From contig CBDAOL010000009.1 of assembly GCA_965198045.1 (NCBI GenBank), forward strand, positions 292,030 to 356,029: DNA of 64,000 nt. Direction: 5' to 3'. Below the pieces are notes generated by a model that was not told the origin of the DNA, made no database searches, and worked only from the letters and a program-made list of their open reading frames with translations. The stretch is from CBDDEC01 sp965198045 (lineage in GTDB: Bacteria > Chloroflexota > Dehalococcoidia > UBA2979). Within the stretch, counting starts at the first letter, position 1; every line of letters starts with the position of its first letter. A program made the position numbers and the translations under genes. Below are positions 18,481 to 27,476 of this stretch, piece by piece.

Positions 18481-18515
18481 CTCGTTTCCGCATGCGTCGC
18501 CGGATGATACCGCCC

Positions 18516-19097
18516 TCAGGCGCGGCGCTCGCCACCGATCTCGATCGCCACGGCCGGCCGTCGAGGTGACCCTCCGACGTCGAAGAGCGAACAGCCGGGA
18601 CGCTTCCGCCCCCAGCGTGTGCATGTGCGCGTGTTCGATCGCGTCCAGCGCCAGCGACGCGACGGCCCTCCATCGAGGGGACTCGCGCCGAAGGCAAGCG
18701 TGCGCAGCTCCAGCGGCATCAACTCGGTGTCGTCAACGAGGTGGAAGTGCAGCTGCCCGACCGTCTGGAACTCGCCCACGTTGGTGACCAGCACCGGACG
18801 TTCGATCCCGCGTTCGCGTGCCACCGAGGCTGCGAGCGCGACCACGTCAGCCAGCTCCTCGACGGTGACCCCCGCGAGGAAGTCGCGGCAGGCGCGCCGC
18901 GCGACAGCGACGAGGTGTGTGCGGTAGGCGGGGAGCGGGTGACGGATCAGCACGAAGTGACGGCTCGATCCGCTGCGCAGCGGAGGTGGGATCAGCCTTG
19001 TCGCCAGCGCCAGCAGCGTGGCTGGCGTGCGCTTGGTCGGGACCGAAAGGAGGTGCCCGAGGCGCTGCCGCAGCGGCTCATTCGCCATCGATTGCAC
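18516..19097 (-). CDS. HIT-like (histidine triad-like) protein, probable frameshift in 3' part
   Basis: The first ~150 residues look like a HIT-fold nucleotide-binding protein: HFVLIRHPLPAYRTHLVAVARR, then NVGEFQTVGQLHFHLVDD. The triad reads Q-L-H-F-H, so the first His is Gln. After about 18660 a different frame gives a better helix (ALDAIEHAHMHTLG), suggesting a one-base indel. HIT enzymes hydrolyse or transfer nucleotides from AMP- or GMP-linked substrates; activity here is uncertain. Start is GTG 19097 or ATG 19088. Confidence 0.5.
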   Translation of the reverse strand: MQSMANEPLRQRLGHLLSVPTKRTPATLLALATRLIPPPLRSGSSRHFVLIRHPLPAYRTHLVAVARRACRDFLAGVTVEELADVVALAASVARERGIERPVLVTNVGEFQTVGQLHFHLVDDTELMPLELRTLAFGASPLDGGPSRRWRWTRSNTRTCTRWGRKRPGCSLFDVGGSPRRPAVAIEIGGERRA

Positions 19098-19171
19098 AGC
19101 CCTCGCACGACTGGTCGCTGGAGCCTCCGACGATCACATCGTAGCGTCGGTCCTCGGAGGCGGTGCAGGCA

Positions 19172-20089
19172 ATGACTGATGAGCGCGCGCGACGGCCCGA
19201 GGACGAACAGCCGGTCGAGCGCCGCGTCACCGCGAACGGCGTGGGACTGGCCTACTTCGATTGGCCGGGCGAAGGCCCGCCGTTGCTGTTCTTCCACGCC
19301 ACGAGCTTCCATGCGCGTTGCTGGGACGAGGTCATCCGCTCGCTCCCCGGCCGGCGCGCGATCGCCGTCGACATGAGGGGTCACGGACGCAGCGATCGCC
19401 CGGATCCGCCGTACGGCTGGGATCGCTACGGCGAGGACGTGACGGACCTCGCGCGCCAGCTCAACCTGGACGGCGCGGTGGGTGTCGGGCACTCGATGGG
19501 CGGTCACTCGCTGACCTATGCCGCCGGCCGTGAGCCGCAGCGCTTTGCCGGACTGCTCCTCGTCGACCCGACGATCGCCCCGCCCGAGGCGTACGCCGAC
19601 CGTCGGGGACAGGCGCCGCCGGGCACCGGTGGCAACCTCGAGTACATCGAACGCCGTCGCGACGAATGGGCCTCGTGGGAGGCGATGGTCGAACGTTTTG
19701 GCGACCGCTTCCCCTTCGCGGTCTGGGACCGACAGGTGCTCGAGGACTACTGCCGGTACGGGCTGCTGCCGGACGAACACGACCCAGCGTTGCTTCGGCT
19801 CGCCTGCCCGCCGGCCGTCGAGGCGGACACCTACCGGCAGGGCGGACGTGCCGACGTCTACGACGTGATCCCGAACATCGAGGCGCCGGTGCGCGTTGTT
19901 CGCGCGGCGCCGCCCGACCCCGACGATCGTGGTGCGGCCTTCAGCGCCTCACCATGCTGGCGCGGCCTGGCCGGCCAGTTCGCAAGCGCCACCGATGTGC
20001 TGCTCGCGGACCACACACACTTCATCCCCATGCAATCGCCCGCGCTCGTAGCCGAACACGTCGCGGCGCTCCTCGAGGAGCTGGCCTGA
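19172..20089 (+). CDS. Alpha/beta hydrolase
   Basis: 305 residues. HATSFHARCWDE forms the oxyanion region, DMRGHGRSDRP the typical strand-4 turn, GHSMGG the nucleophile elbow (Ser), and HTHFIPMQSP supplies the catalytic His; the acid probably lies in LVDPTIAP or VRAAPPDPDD. GGAGG lies 11 bases before ATG 19172 (GTG 19163 is in frame). Substrate unknown. It is divergent from the HIT-like gene with a 74-base gap. Confidence 0.88.
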   Translation: MTDERARRPEDEQPVERRVTANGVGLAYFDWPGEGPPLLFFHATSFHARCWDEVIRSLPGRRAIAVDMRGHGRSDRPDPPYGWDRYGEDVTDLARQLNLDGAVGVGHSMGGHSLTYAAGREPQRFAGLLLVDPTIAPPEAYADRRGQAPPGTGGNLEYIERRRDEWASWEAMVERFGDRFPFAVWDRQVLEDYCRYGLLPDEHDPALLRLACPPAVEADTYRQGGRADVYDVIPNIEAPVRVVRAAPPDPDDRGAAFSASPCWRGLAGQFASATDVLLADHTHFIPMQSPALVAEHVAALLEELA

Positions 20090-20168
20090 CCTCGAGGGCA
20101 TTGCGTGCTAGCGCTGCTCTGGGGATGACGTAACATGCTCCCGAGGCCCATCCGGACCGGAGGATTCC

Positions 20169-20777
20169 ATGGCCGACGAAGCCAACGAACAGCCCCCCGT
20201 CATCAGCTTCACCGACCAGGCGTCGCTGAAGCTGCACGAGGTGATTAACAACCACCCGAATCCCGTGGCGGGCCTGCGCCTTCAGATTCTCGGGCGCACC
20301 GACGAGGGCTTCCAGCACGTGCTTTCGCTCGTCGAGGAGGGCGCCGAGATCGACGACGACATCGTCGTCGAGGCCGCCGACATCCGCGTGTACGTCGAGA
20401 CCCGCAACACGCGCTACCTCGATGGCATCGAGGTCGACTTCGAGGACAAGGGGCCTGACCAGAGCGGCCTCGAATTCACGAACCCGAACCCGCAGTGGTT
20501 CGACGAGCGCGAGGCGCAGATCCACACCTTGTTCGAGCAGCAGATCAACCCGCAGATCGCCTCGCACGGCGGAATGATCTCGCTGCTCGAGGTGCGCGGA
20601 CGGACGGCCTACGTGGAGTTCGGCGGCGGCTGCGTCGGCTGCGGGATGCTCGACGTCACGCTCAAGCAGGGCGTCGAGGTGGCTGTGAAGCAGCAGGTCG
20701 CAGACATCGACGAGATCGTCGACACGACCGACCACGCCTCGGGCAACAACCCGTACTACAAGCCCGCGAAGAAGTAG
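20169..20777 (+). CDS. nfuA: Fe-S cluster carrier NfuA
   Basis: 202 residues. The N-terminal ~100 residues are a degenerate A-type scaffold (ISFTDQASLKLHEVI, no Cys). The C-terminal NifU-like domain has the cluster-binding CxxC in FGGGCVGCGM. NfuA carries [4Fe-4S] clusters to target apo-proteins under oxidative stress. GGAGG lies 6 bases before ATG 20169. A second Fe-S gene (22099-22443) lies nearby on the other strand. Confidence 0.93.
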   Translation: MADEANEQPPVISFTDQASLKLHEVINNHPNPVAGLRLQILGRTDEGFQHVLSLVEEGAEIDDDIVVEAADIRVYVETRNTRYLDGIEVDFEDKGPDQSGLEFTNPNPQWFDEREAQIHTLFEQQINPQIASHGGMISLLEVRGRTAYVEFGGGCVGCGMLDVTLKQGVEVAVKQQVADIDEIVDTTDHASGNNPYYKPAKK

Positions 20778-20783
20778 CCGCGG

Positions 20784-22010
20784 CTACTCGATCTCGAACG
20801 TCAACGCGGCATGCGCGTCGCGCAGCGCCTGCTCGACCTCGGCCGGAGCGCCGCCGCGCGCGAAGATGAACCCGAGGTACTCCGAGCCCTCGGGCAGCGG
20901 GATCACCTCGTTGCCCGGCCGGACCTCGATCGTCACCGACTCGATCAGCGGGCCCGCCTCGGCCGCCTCGACGCCCGCGACGGAGCGCAGCGTGCCCGCG
21001 CGCGGGATCGGGATCATCATCACCCCAGCCGCTGCCAGCGCGCGTTCGTACGAGGGCACGCCAGCGCCGGTCGCATGGCGCAGGATCAGCTCCTCGAGCG
21101 ACATGCCGGTGCCGAACGACAGCGTGCGGGAGCAGAGGCCCCCGATCGAGCGGGCGGCAATGTCGACCGCATAGATCGCGTTGTCGTTGAGTCGCAGCTC
21201 GGCGTGGACCGCGCCGTCGGTCAGCCCGAGGGCGCGGCAGGCCGCCTCGGACGCTTCGGCGATGGCCCGCTGATCGGCATCCGGTAGTCGCGAGGGCGTG
21301 ACGTAGCTCGTCTCCTCGAAGTAGGGCCCCTCGAGAGGGTCGGGTTTGTCGAAGAGCGCGAGTACCTGTAGCCGGCCATCCTCGAGCAGTCCCTCGACCG
21401 AGACCTCGACGCCCGGGATGTACTCCTCGATCAGCACGCGGTCGGCCAGCTCGGGTCCGCACTCCGCGTGCGCGCTCGGCGTCGCGAGGATGTTGCGGAC
21501 CCGCCCGAACGCGACGGCGAACTCGGCCGCGTCGTTCGCGCGGATCACGCCGCGGCTGGCCGAGAGCGCCAGCGGCTTGACCACCAGCGGATACGTCAGG
21601 CCCTCGATCGCCGCCGGATCTGCGTCGGTCGGACAGACCCGGTAGCGCGGCGAAGGCAGGCCGGCCTCGGCGATGCGGGCGCGCAGCTCAGCCTTGTTGC
21701 GTGTCGCCTCCACAGCCGCGACGGGGTTGTGCGGCAGCTCGAGTCGGCGGGAGGCGCGGGCGGCCAGCACCGCGCCGCCGTCATCGACGGCGATGATCGT
21801 GTCGAGGGGATGGCGGTTCGCGAACTCCTCGATCTCCTCGGCGCCGCGTTCGGCATCGACGAAGCTGAAGGCGACGAGGCCCGAGTCGTCGGCCAGCGGG
21901 TTGCGACGGTCGGAGCCGACGACGACCTCGACATCGAGCTTCGTCGCCGCCGCCATGAAGTCGGGGGCGCGGTAGCTGGCGCTTGGGATCAGCAGCAGCA
22001 CACGTGACAT
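20784..22010 (-). CDS. ATP-grasp domain protein (carboxylate-amine ligase-like)
   Basis: 408 residues from ATG 22010 with AAGGAA upstream. Order of parts: pre-ATP-grasp Rossmann region (VLLLIPSASYRAPDF, IAVDDGGAVLAARAS), ATP-grasp core (NKAELRARIAEAGLPSP, YPLVVKP, VLIEEYIPGVEVSVEG), and metal-binding VHAELRLNDNAIYAVDIAARS. It resembles alanine-anticapsin ligase-type (BL00235/DdaF-like) enzymes that form a peptide bond from an acyl phosphate. The Asn usually before the last metal Glu is replaced, so specificity is unclear. No biosynthetic neighbours help. Confidence 0.85.
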   Translation of the reverse strand: MSRVLLLIPSASYRAPDFMAAATKLDVEVVVGSDRRNPLADDSGLVAFSFVDAERGAEEIEEFANRHPLDTIIAVDDGGAVLAARASRRLELPHNPVAAVEATRNKAELRARIAEAGLPSPRYRVCPTDADPAAIEGLTYPLVVKPLALSASRGVIRANDAAEFAVAFGRVRNILATPSAHAECGPELADRVLIEEYIPGVEVSVEGLLEDGRLQVLALFDKPDPLEGPYFEETSYVTPSRLPDADQRAIAEASEAACRALGLTDGAVHAELRLNDNAIYAVDIAARSIGGLCSRTLSFGTGMSLEELILRHATGAGVPSYERALAAAGVMMIPIPRAGTLRSVAGVEAAEAGPLIESVTIEVRPGNEVIPLPEGSEYLGFIFARGGAPAEVEQALRDAHAALTFEIE

Positions 22011-22098
22011 CGGTGCTGTTCCTTCGTCCGCGGCGAGATCAGCAACGGCCGGCCTGGTGGCCGGCCGTTCGCCTCGATGGTGTGCCGGTCGGAGCGGG

Positions 22099-22443
22099 CT
22101 AGCTGCAGCCGCAGCCGCCGCCACCACCTCCGCCGCCGCCGAGCAGCGAGGCGTTCGGCGCGTCGATCGAGAAGCCCTGCTGCATCACGTCGTTGACGTA
22201 GTCGATGGAGGCGCCCTCGAGGGCCAGCGCCAACGCCGGCTCCGCGATGATCTTGAGCGTCCCGACCTCGATGATCTGGTCCGTCGCGGACGCCTCGTCG
22301 AGGCCCATCCCGAAGCCGGGGCCACTGCACGCGCAGCCGCCGCCCTGCTGGGCAAAGATGCGGACCGCCGTCGGGCCCTCGTCGCGTCCGGACAGCAGTG
22401 TCGTCAATTGCTCGCGCGCGCCGTCAGTGACGGTGAGGTTCAT
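22099..22443 (-). CDS. A-type Fe-S carrier (IscA/ErpA-like) with poly-Gly CGC tail
   Basis: 114 residues, ATG 22443 behind GAGGGAG. HesB-like fold: LTVTDGAREQL, GGGCACSGPGFGMGLD, VNDVMQQGFSIDAPNA. It ends with a run of nine Gly and CGCS, the classical C-terminal Cys-Gly-Cys. The usual first Cys in the GC-SG region is here CAC. It is a likely [2Fe-2S]/[4Fe-4S] carrier working with NfuA. The oligo-Gly hinge before CGC is longer than in typical family members. Confidence 0.85.
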   Translation of the reverse strand: MNLTVTDGAREQLTTLLSGRDEGPTAVRIFAQQGGGCACSGPGFGMGLDEASATDQIIEVGTLKIIAEPALALALEGASIDYVNDVMQQGFSIDAPNASLLGGGGGGGGGCGCS

Positions 22444-22555
22444 GCCTGCTCCCTCGTGACCTCGCGACCGCGAGGTGAAAATCCTATGGCTCAGCCGCGA
22501 TGCGCCCAAGCGGACTCCCATGATAGCGCGAAGTGTTCTCGGACGCTGCGAGGCG

Positions 22556-24754
22556 TCACTCGGCCGTCGCAAGCACGCGCAGCAGATCGTCGCCGAAGCG
22601 CGCCACCCGTGACTCGCCGAGGCCCCACACCTCGAGCAGTTGCGCGCGCGAGCCGGGGCGGGCGGCCACCAGCTCTCGCAGTGTGCGATCGGAACAGATC
22701 GTATACGCGGGCACGCCCTGGTCGCGCGCCTGCTCCGAGCGCCATGCCCGCAACGCCTCGAACAGCGGGTCGTCAGGCGTGATCGCGGCGGACTGCTCGC
22801 CCTCGCCGGGAGCCGCACGCAGGCGGGGTTGCAGCGAGGCCACGCGTGGAGCCGCCTCGGGATGCTCCGCCTCCCAGTCGGCGATCAGCCGGAGCAGCTC
22901 GCGGCCGAACCGGTCGACACGCGTCGCGCCGATGCCCCAGACGCGCAACAGCTCCTCGCGGTCACGCGGACGCTGCGAGGCGAGTTCGCGCGCGGTACGG
23001 TTCTCAAACACGAGGTAGGGGTCGCGCCCGCCGGTGCGCGCGATCTGCTCGCGCAGGTCGAGGATCGCGTCCACCAGATCGTCCAGCTCGCCGTCAGCCG
23101 CGTCCGCCGCCGTGTCGGTGCAGCGATCGCAGGCGTCGCAGCGCTCAGGTGGGTCCTCGCCGAAGTAGCGCAGCACGAGCGCGCGCCGGCACGAGGTCGT
23201 TTCGGCGTACTCGGTCATCTCGCGTAGTCGGGCCTCGGCGTGCGCGCGGTGCCGAGCAATGCCGGAGACATCGATCGGCGCCTCGGGGTCGAATGAGGTG
23301 AGGCGGAGCGCCACCTGGTCGAGCAAGCTCGACTGCCGGAGCGCGCCGACGACGAGGGCGAACGTCTCCTGCTCACCCGCGCCTAAGTCCGCGGGCAGTT
23401 GTCCCTCCGGACCGGCCATCGCCACCCAGCGCCGCCACATCTCGCGCACCGCCTCTGGCTCCGGGTGCGCCTCCTCGATGAAGTGCTGTTGGTAAACACG
23501 ATCGCGGCGGCCGTAGAGCAGCGTGCACTCGGCCGGATCGCCGTCGCGGCCGGCGCGACCGGCCTCCTGGTAGTAGGCTTCGAGGCGTCCGGGCAGGTTG
23601 AGGTGGATGACATAACGCACATCTGGTTTGTCGATGCCCATGCCGAAGGCGTTCGTTGCAACGATCACCCGCACCGTACCGAGCGTGAACCTGCGCTGGA
23701 TCGAGGTGCGGTCTTCCCGTCTGAGGCCCGCGTGGTACGGCGCCGCCTCGATGCCTGCGGCGACGAGGTCGTTCGCCAGCTCCTCGACGCTACGCCTCGT
23801 GCGCACGTAGACGATGCCGGCGTCGTCCGGACGTTCGCGGGCGTAGTCCACGACCCAGCGCCGCCGCGCTTCCAGCTGGCTCACCGGCACCACCGCGAAG
23901 TGCAAGTTGGGCCGATCGACGCTGGTCACCACCTCAGCCGCGTCGCCGGCGATGCCCAGCCGCACGGCGATGTCGCGCCGCACCTGCGGGTTCGCCGTCG
24001 CGGTCAGCGCCAGCGTGCGAGGGCTCCCGAGCCGCTCGCGCACCACACCTAGCTGGAGGTAGTCGGGGCGAAAGTTGTGCCCCCACTCTGAAATGCAGTG
24101 CGCCTCGTCGATCGCCAGCAGGTGCACCCCGGCGCGCCGCAGCCCCGCGGTGAACCCTGGGTTTTGGAAACGCTCGGGCGCGACGAAGAGGAGGTCCGTT
24201 CGGCCCTCGACGAAATCGCGATAGCGACGATTCTGCTCGTCGCGACCCAGGTTCGAGTTGATGAACGTCGCCGCCACGCCCGCGCCCTGGAGCGACTCGA
24301 CCTGGTCCTGCATGAGGGCGATCAGCGGAGAGACCACCAGCGTGCGCCCGACCTCGAGGGCGGGCAGGGCGTAACAGAGGCTCTTGCCGCTGCCGGTCGG
24401 CATCACGGCCAGCGTGTCGCGCGACGCGAGCGCGGTCAGGACATCGGCCTGGCCGTCGCGGAAGTCGGGGAACCCGAAGGTGTCGCGCAGTTGCTGGCGG
24501 TACCTCGAGAGCTCGCTCGGCAGGCGCACCGCCGGCGAAGGTGGTGTCGCCTCGGCGGGCGTGGGCGCTGGTACCGCCGACGAGGGCGGTCGGATCCGCG
24601 TCCGTGGCTCGGCCGGGCGCTCCGCCCCCATCGGCGGCGGACCGTCCTCGAGGCGTGCCCCGCACTCGTGGCAGAACGCGGCCTCGTCGACGAGGGTCGC
24701 GCCGCACTCGTCGCAGCCCTCGGCGGGGGCGGTGTCCATCGCTCGTGCTTCCAC
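22556..24754 (-). CDS. recQ: RecQ-family ATP-dependent DNA helicase with N-terminal zinc ribbon and two HRDC domains
   Basis: 732 residues. An N-terminal double-CxxC zinc ribbon (CDECGATL, CHECGARL) is followed by a Pro-rich linker and helicase domain 1 (FRDGQADVL, MPTGSGKSLCY, AIDEAHCISEWGHNFRPDY). Domain 2 has RVIVATNAFGMGIDKPDVR and AYYQEAGRAGRDG. Next come the RecQ-Ct zinc site (CRR, CDACDRC) and two HRDC domains at ~535-610 and ~650-725. Standard RecQ has one HRDC and no N-terminal ribbon. It unwinds 3'-5' in recombination repair. GTG 24754 or ATG 24739 may start it. Confidence 0.92.
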   Translation of the reverse strand: MEARAMDTAPAEGCDECGATLVDEAAFCHECGARLEDGPPPMGAERPAEPRTRIRPPSSAVPAPTPAEATPPSPAVRLPSELSRYRQQLRDTFGFPDFRDGQADVLTALASRDTLAVMPTGSGKSLCYALPALEVGRTLVVSPLIALMQDQVESLQGAGVAATFINSNLGRDEQNRRYRDFVEGRTDLLFVAPERFQNPGFTAGLRRAGVHLLAIDEAHCISEWGHNFRPDYLQLGVVRERLGSPRTLALTATANPQVRRDIAVRLGIAGDAAEVVTSVDRPNLHFAVVPVSQLEARRRWVVDYARERPDDAGIVYVRTRRSVEELANDLVAAGIEAAPYHAGLRREDRTSIQRRFTLGTVRVIVATNAFGMGIDKPDVRYVIHLNLPGRLEAYYQEAGRAGRDGDPAECTLLYGRRDRVYQQHFIEEAHPEPEAVREMWRRWVAMAGPEGQLPADLGAGEQETFALVVGALRQSSLLDQVALRLTSFDPEAPIDVSGIARHRAHAEARLREMTEYAETTSCRRALVLRYFGEDPPERCDACDRCTDTAADAADGELDDLVDAILDLREQIARTGGRDPYLVFENRTARELASQRPRDREELLRVWGIGATRVDRFGRELLRLIADWEAEHPEAAPRVASLQPRLRAAPGEGEQSAAITPDDPLFEALRAWRSEQARDQGVPAYTICSDRTLRELVAARPGSRAQLLEVWGLGESRVARFGDDLLRVLATAE

Positions 24755-24928
24755 GCTGCTCCCGGCACTGCTACCGCACCCGCGCGTGGGAGCGCGCGAG
24801 GCGAAGTCGGACCCGATCGCGTCTCGGCTGGGGTGCGCTGATCCTAGCAGCGCGGCCGCCTTCGACGGAGCGCGATGGCCGTTCCGCCGAGGTCCGCGGA
24901 TAATGCAGGCGCGGGCGGGTGAGAGTTG

Positions 24929-25528
24929 GTGGTCCGAGTGTCTCGTCGCGCCCCAGCTCGCCTGGCGCCTGCGCGCCTCGGCGGTCTCGCATTGCTGACG
25001 CTCGCCCTCGTGCTCGTCGCCTGCGGCGACGACGCCAGCGAGGCGACGCCGACGCCGACGCCACCGACACCGACCGACCCCGAAGCGACGCCGCTACCGC
25101 CGGACTGGCCGAGCGACTTGCTGACGCTCGCCGAGGCGGATTTCGGCGCCCTGCCTATCCTCGACGAGCTGCAGCGGCTATCGAACGGCGGGTCTGTTCC
25201 CCAGGAACGTGTCGCCCTGTACGACCTGATCGGCGAGGACGACGTACTCGAGGCGATGGTCTTTGTTGAGTCCGGCGGCACGCTCGGCGACCTGGGCCTC
25301 GCGATCTACGAACTCCTCGACGGCGGTCCGCGCCTCGTGACCTACATCGAGACCGCCGGGCGCATCGAGTTCAACCAGGACCTTGAGCTGTTCTTCTCGT
25401 TCGAGGGCAGCTACGAGGCCGGCGATGCCGAATGCTGTCCCTCGAAGCTTCGCGAGATCGCCTACGGGTGGAACGGCGAGCGGTTCGAGGTGGTCAGCGA
25501 CCAGACGGTGGACAACCCCGACCGTTAG
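24929..25528 (+). CDS. Lipoprotein of unknown function
   Basis: About 199 residues. A basic n-region, hydrophobic LGGLALLTLALVLVACG ending in a lipobox Cys, and a Thr/Pro-rich linker (TPTPTPPTPTDPE) indicate an exported lipid-anchored protein. The globular part carries a CC pair in DAECCPSKLREIAYGW. No family recognised. Starts TTG 24926, GTG 24929 and GTG 24938 are all possible; GTG 24929 follows GTGAGAG. Confidence 0.7.
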   Translation: MVRVSRRAPARLAPARLGGLALLTLALVLVACGDDASEATPTPTPPTPTDPEATPLPPDWPSDLLTLAEADFGALPILDELQRLSNGGSVPQERVALYDLIGEDDVLEAMVFVESGGTLGDLGLAIYELLDGGPRLVTYIETAGRIEFNQDLELFFSFEGSYEAGDAECCPSKLREIAYGWNGERFEVVSDQTVDNPDR

Positions 25529-25537
25529 CGCGCCGCG

Positions 25538-26083
25538 CTAGGCATCGGGCGTCTCGCGGGCATCGGCGGCTGCCGCCAGCTCGCCCAGCTCCAGGGCCGC
25601 GAGGTGAGTCTCCAGGCTCTGCGCGCATCGCGCGGGCTCGGCGATGGCGATCTCCGTGAGCAGCTGGCGCAGCGTACCGAACTGGAACGCCGTGTGGTGC
25701 GTCTCTTCGAGCCGCGCCTCCAACGCTCGAGCCAGCGAGGCCAGCTGCCGGCGGTCCTGCTCGAGCCGCGCGAGCAGCCCGTCGAGGTCGGGCGTGGCGT
25801 ACATCAGCGAGGCGATGGCGAGCGGCGCCTGATCGCCGCGCTCCGGGACCGCGGGAGCTCCGGCGCCGATCGCGGCCAGCGACTGCGCAGCCAGCTCCAG
25901 CGTCGAGGCCAACGCGGTCACCCGCCAGCGCGGTGTCACGCCCGTCTCGTCCTCTTCGTCAGCCCGTGATTCACCGACGCGGCGCAGCGCGCTGCCGAGG
26001 CGCCGGTGCAACTCGCCCGACGCCTCTTCGAGCATCTCGAGCGGCAGCGCGTCGAACTCTGCGCGTGCGGGGTCACTGGTCAT
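25538..26083 (-). CDS. Uncharacterised helical protein (DinB-like?)
   Basis: 181 residues, mostly predicted helix, Ala/Leu/Glu-rich, with HHTAFQFGTLRQLLTEIAIAEPARC near the C-terminus. The spaced His residues and four-helix look loosely recall DinB/YfiT metal-binding hydrolase folds, but no firm motif is visible. It converges with the lipoprotein gene, 9 bases apart. Function unknown. Confidence 0.55.
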   Translation of the reverse strand: MTSDPARAEFDALPLEMLEEASGELHRRLGSALRRVGESRADEEDETGVTPRWRVTALASTLELAAQSLAAIGAGAPAVPERGDQAPLAIASLMYATPDLDGLLARLEQDRRQLASLARALEARLEETHHTAFQFGTLRQLLTEIAIAEPARCAQSLETHLAALELGELAAAADARETPDA

Positions 26084-26124
26084 CGTGTCGCCGGTCCTGT
26101 TGCGCCGTACGAGCCCGCCGTACC

Positions 26125-26397
26125 GTGGAGGGCGTGAACGGCATCGGTCTTGGTACCCATCTTCTGATCTTCGGGGCGCTCGTCGTCAACCTCTGGTTCG
26201 CCGGCGACCTGGTCGAGGCGGTCACGACACACCAGGTGCGCGGTCTCTTCGAGCTCACGCTGATCCTCGGCTGGCTCTGGTTCGTGATCGGAATGCAGGT
26301 ACCGCTGCCGGGCAGCAAACGCTGGCGCGAGCGTCGCCAGCTACTCCGCGAACTCGACGACGAGCGACGTGAGGCCGAGGAGCGTGACCGACGCTAA
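26125..26397 (+). CDS. Small two-helix membrane protein
   Basis: About 90 residues: hydrophobic segments THLLIFGALVVNLWFAGDL and ELTLILGWLWFVIGMQVPL, then a very basic/acidic tail (KRWRERRQLL, EERDRR). It is a small integral membrane protein with a charged cytosolic end. The start is ambiguous between GTG 26125 and GTG 26134. It overlaps the stop of the convergent lipoprotein gene by four bases. Confidence 0.5.
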   Translation: MEGVNGIGLGTHLLIFGALVVNLWFAGDLVEAVTTHQVRGLFELTLILGWLWFVIGMQVPLPGSKRWRERRQLLRELDDERREAEERDRR

Positions 26398-27254
26398 GGC
26401 GAGAAGGTGCTCGGCCCGATCGTGACCGTGGTACCCGACGCAACAGCAGGGCGGATCCCGCCGATACATCCGTCGTCGAGGTCCCTCGCCACCCATCCGG
26501 CGCCGCTCTGGTAGATCTGCATTGACCGTTCCGCAGGCTCGAGCGTGACCACGAGCTCCCGTTCGCCTTCGACGTAGTGCTGGTAGAGCCGCACCGTTTC
26601 GTCCCTGGCGTTGACGAAGACCGAGAACGTAACCTGCCCGGTAGCGATCTGATCGACGGGCCGCGTCATCCGGTCGCAGAACCCCTGCCCTAGTCCAAGG
26701 GGAATGTCGGGGCGCTGTAGTGCCGACGGCTGTTCGAAGGCGATCTCGAGCGTGCTACAGCCCAGCGCCACCTCGACGCCGAGTGCGCCAATCGCTTCCC
26801 CGAGGCTGCACCGGGCTGAGATCCACTCGGTGACCAGTCCCTCCCGTAGGGGCGGGTACTCGGGGGCGACCATGTCCTGTCCAACCAGAGCCTCGGCAAT
26901 CTCACTCTGCGCCTCGATTCGCTGCGAGGTGAGCGCCGCGAACGCGTCGTGCTGACGCGCAAGCTCGTGCGGCACGACCAGTGTTGAGAGGGTGGCGCGG
27001 AACTGCTCCAGCACCTCATTCTCCACGCCCAGCCGCTCGACGACAGCATCTACGGTTGCACCCTGGAGGGCCGGCGGCAGCGCGGTGTCGAATGCCGCCT
27101 TTGCCGCCTCGAACTCTCGCGCGTACCGCTCGACGGCGGCGAGGCTTGACGTGCTCGGCGTTTCGTCAGCCTCGGTGCTGTCGTCGTCGTCACCGCACGC
27201 GGCGACCAGTAGCGACACAGCAACCAACGCGCCCAGGAGATGGAAGCGGGTCAT
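26394..27254 (-). CDS. Lipoprotein of unknown function
   Basis: 286 residues: MTRFHLLGALVAVSLLVAACGDDDD is a textbook lipoprotein signal with lipobox AAC and an acidic +2 region. The exported domain is helical up to ~110 and then beta-rich (TGQVTFSVFVNARDETVRLYQH, LVVTLEPAE). Three Cys (ARCSLG, LGCSTL, GFCDRM) and one in DDGCIGG could make disulfides. No family recognised. Confidence 0.75.
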   Translation of the reverse strand: MTRFHLLGALVAVSLLVAACGDDDDSTEADETPSTSSLAAVERYAREFEAAKAAFDTALPPALQGATVDAVVERLGVENEVLEQFRATLSTLVVPHELARQHDAFAALTSQRIEAQSEIAEALVGQDMVAPEYPPLREGLVTEWISARCSLGEAIGALGVEVALGCSTLEIAFEQPSALQRPDIPLGLGQGFCDRMTRPVDQIATGQVTFSVFVNARDETVRLYQHYVEGERELVVTLEPAERSMQIYQSGAGWVARDLDDGCIGGIRPAVASGTTVTIGPSTFSP

Positions 27255-27399
27255 TGAGGGCTCACGATCTGCGGGTAGTGAAGCGGACAGACGTTATCAG
27301 CAACGCTCGCTGCGCCACTGTGCCCATGATCACATGAATCGCGTCTTGACCCCTCGATCGGCCCATGCCTAGCATCGATCCGCCCACCGCGGGCCTCGA

Positions 27400-27476
27400 G
27401 GGCGGTTAGCTCAGCTGGCTAGAGCGTTCGGTTTACACCCGGAAGGTCAGAGGTTCGAGCCCTCTACCGCCCACCA
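27400..27476 (+). tRNA. tRNA-Val (TAC)
   Basis: 77 bases: acceptor GGGCGGT/ACCGCCC, D arm GCTC/GAGC, anticodon loop TTTACAC (TAC) and T stem AGAGG/CCTCT, with encoded CCA. Its 3' half is also the last coding stretch of the serine recombinase on the other strand, marking it as an integration site. Confidence 0.95.
27433..27476. other. Probable attachment site (tRNA-Val 3' half)
   Basis: This is the interval shared by the tRNA 3' half and the recombinase C-terminal codons. Integration at the 3' end keeps the tRNA intact while the element continues to the right. I could not find a matching second copy of this 44-base stretch to the right, so the far end of the element is not proven. Confidence 0.5.
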
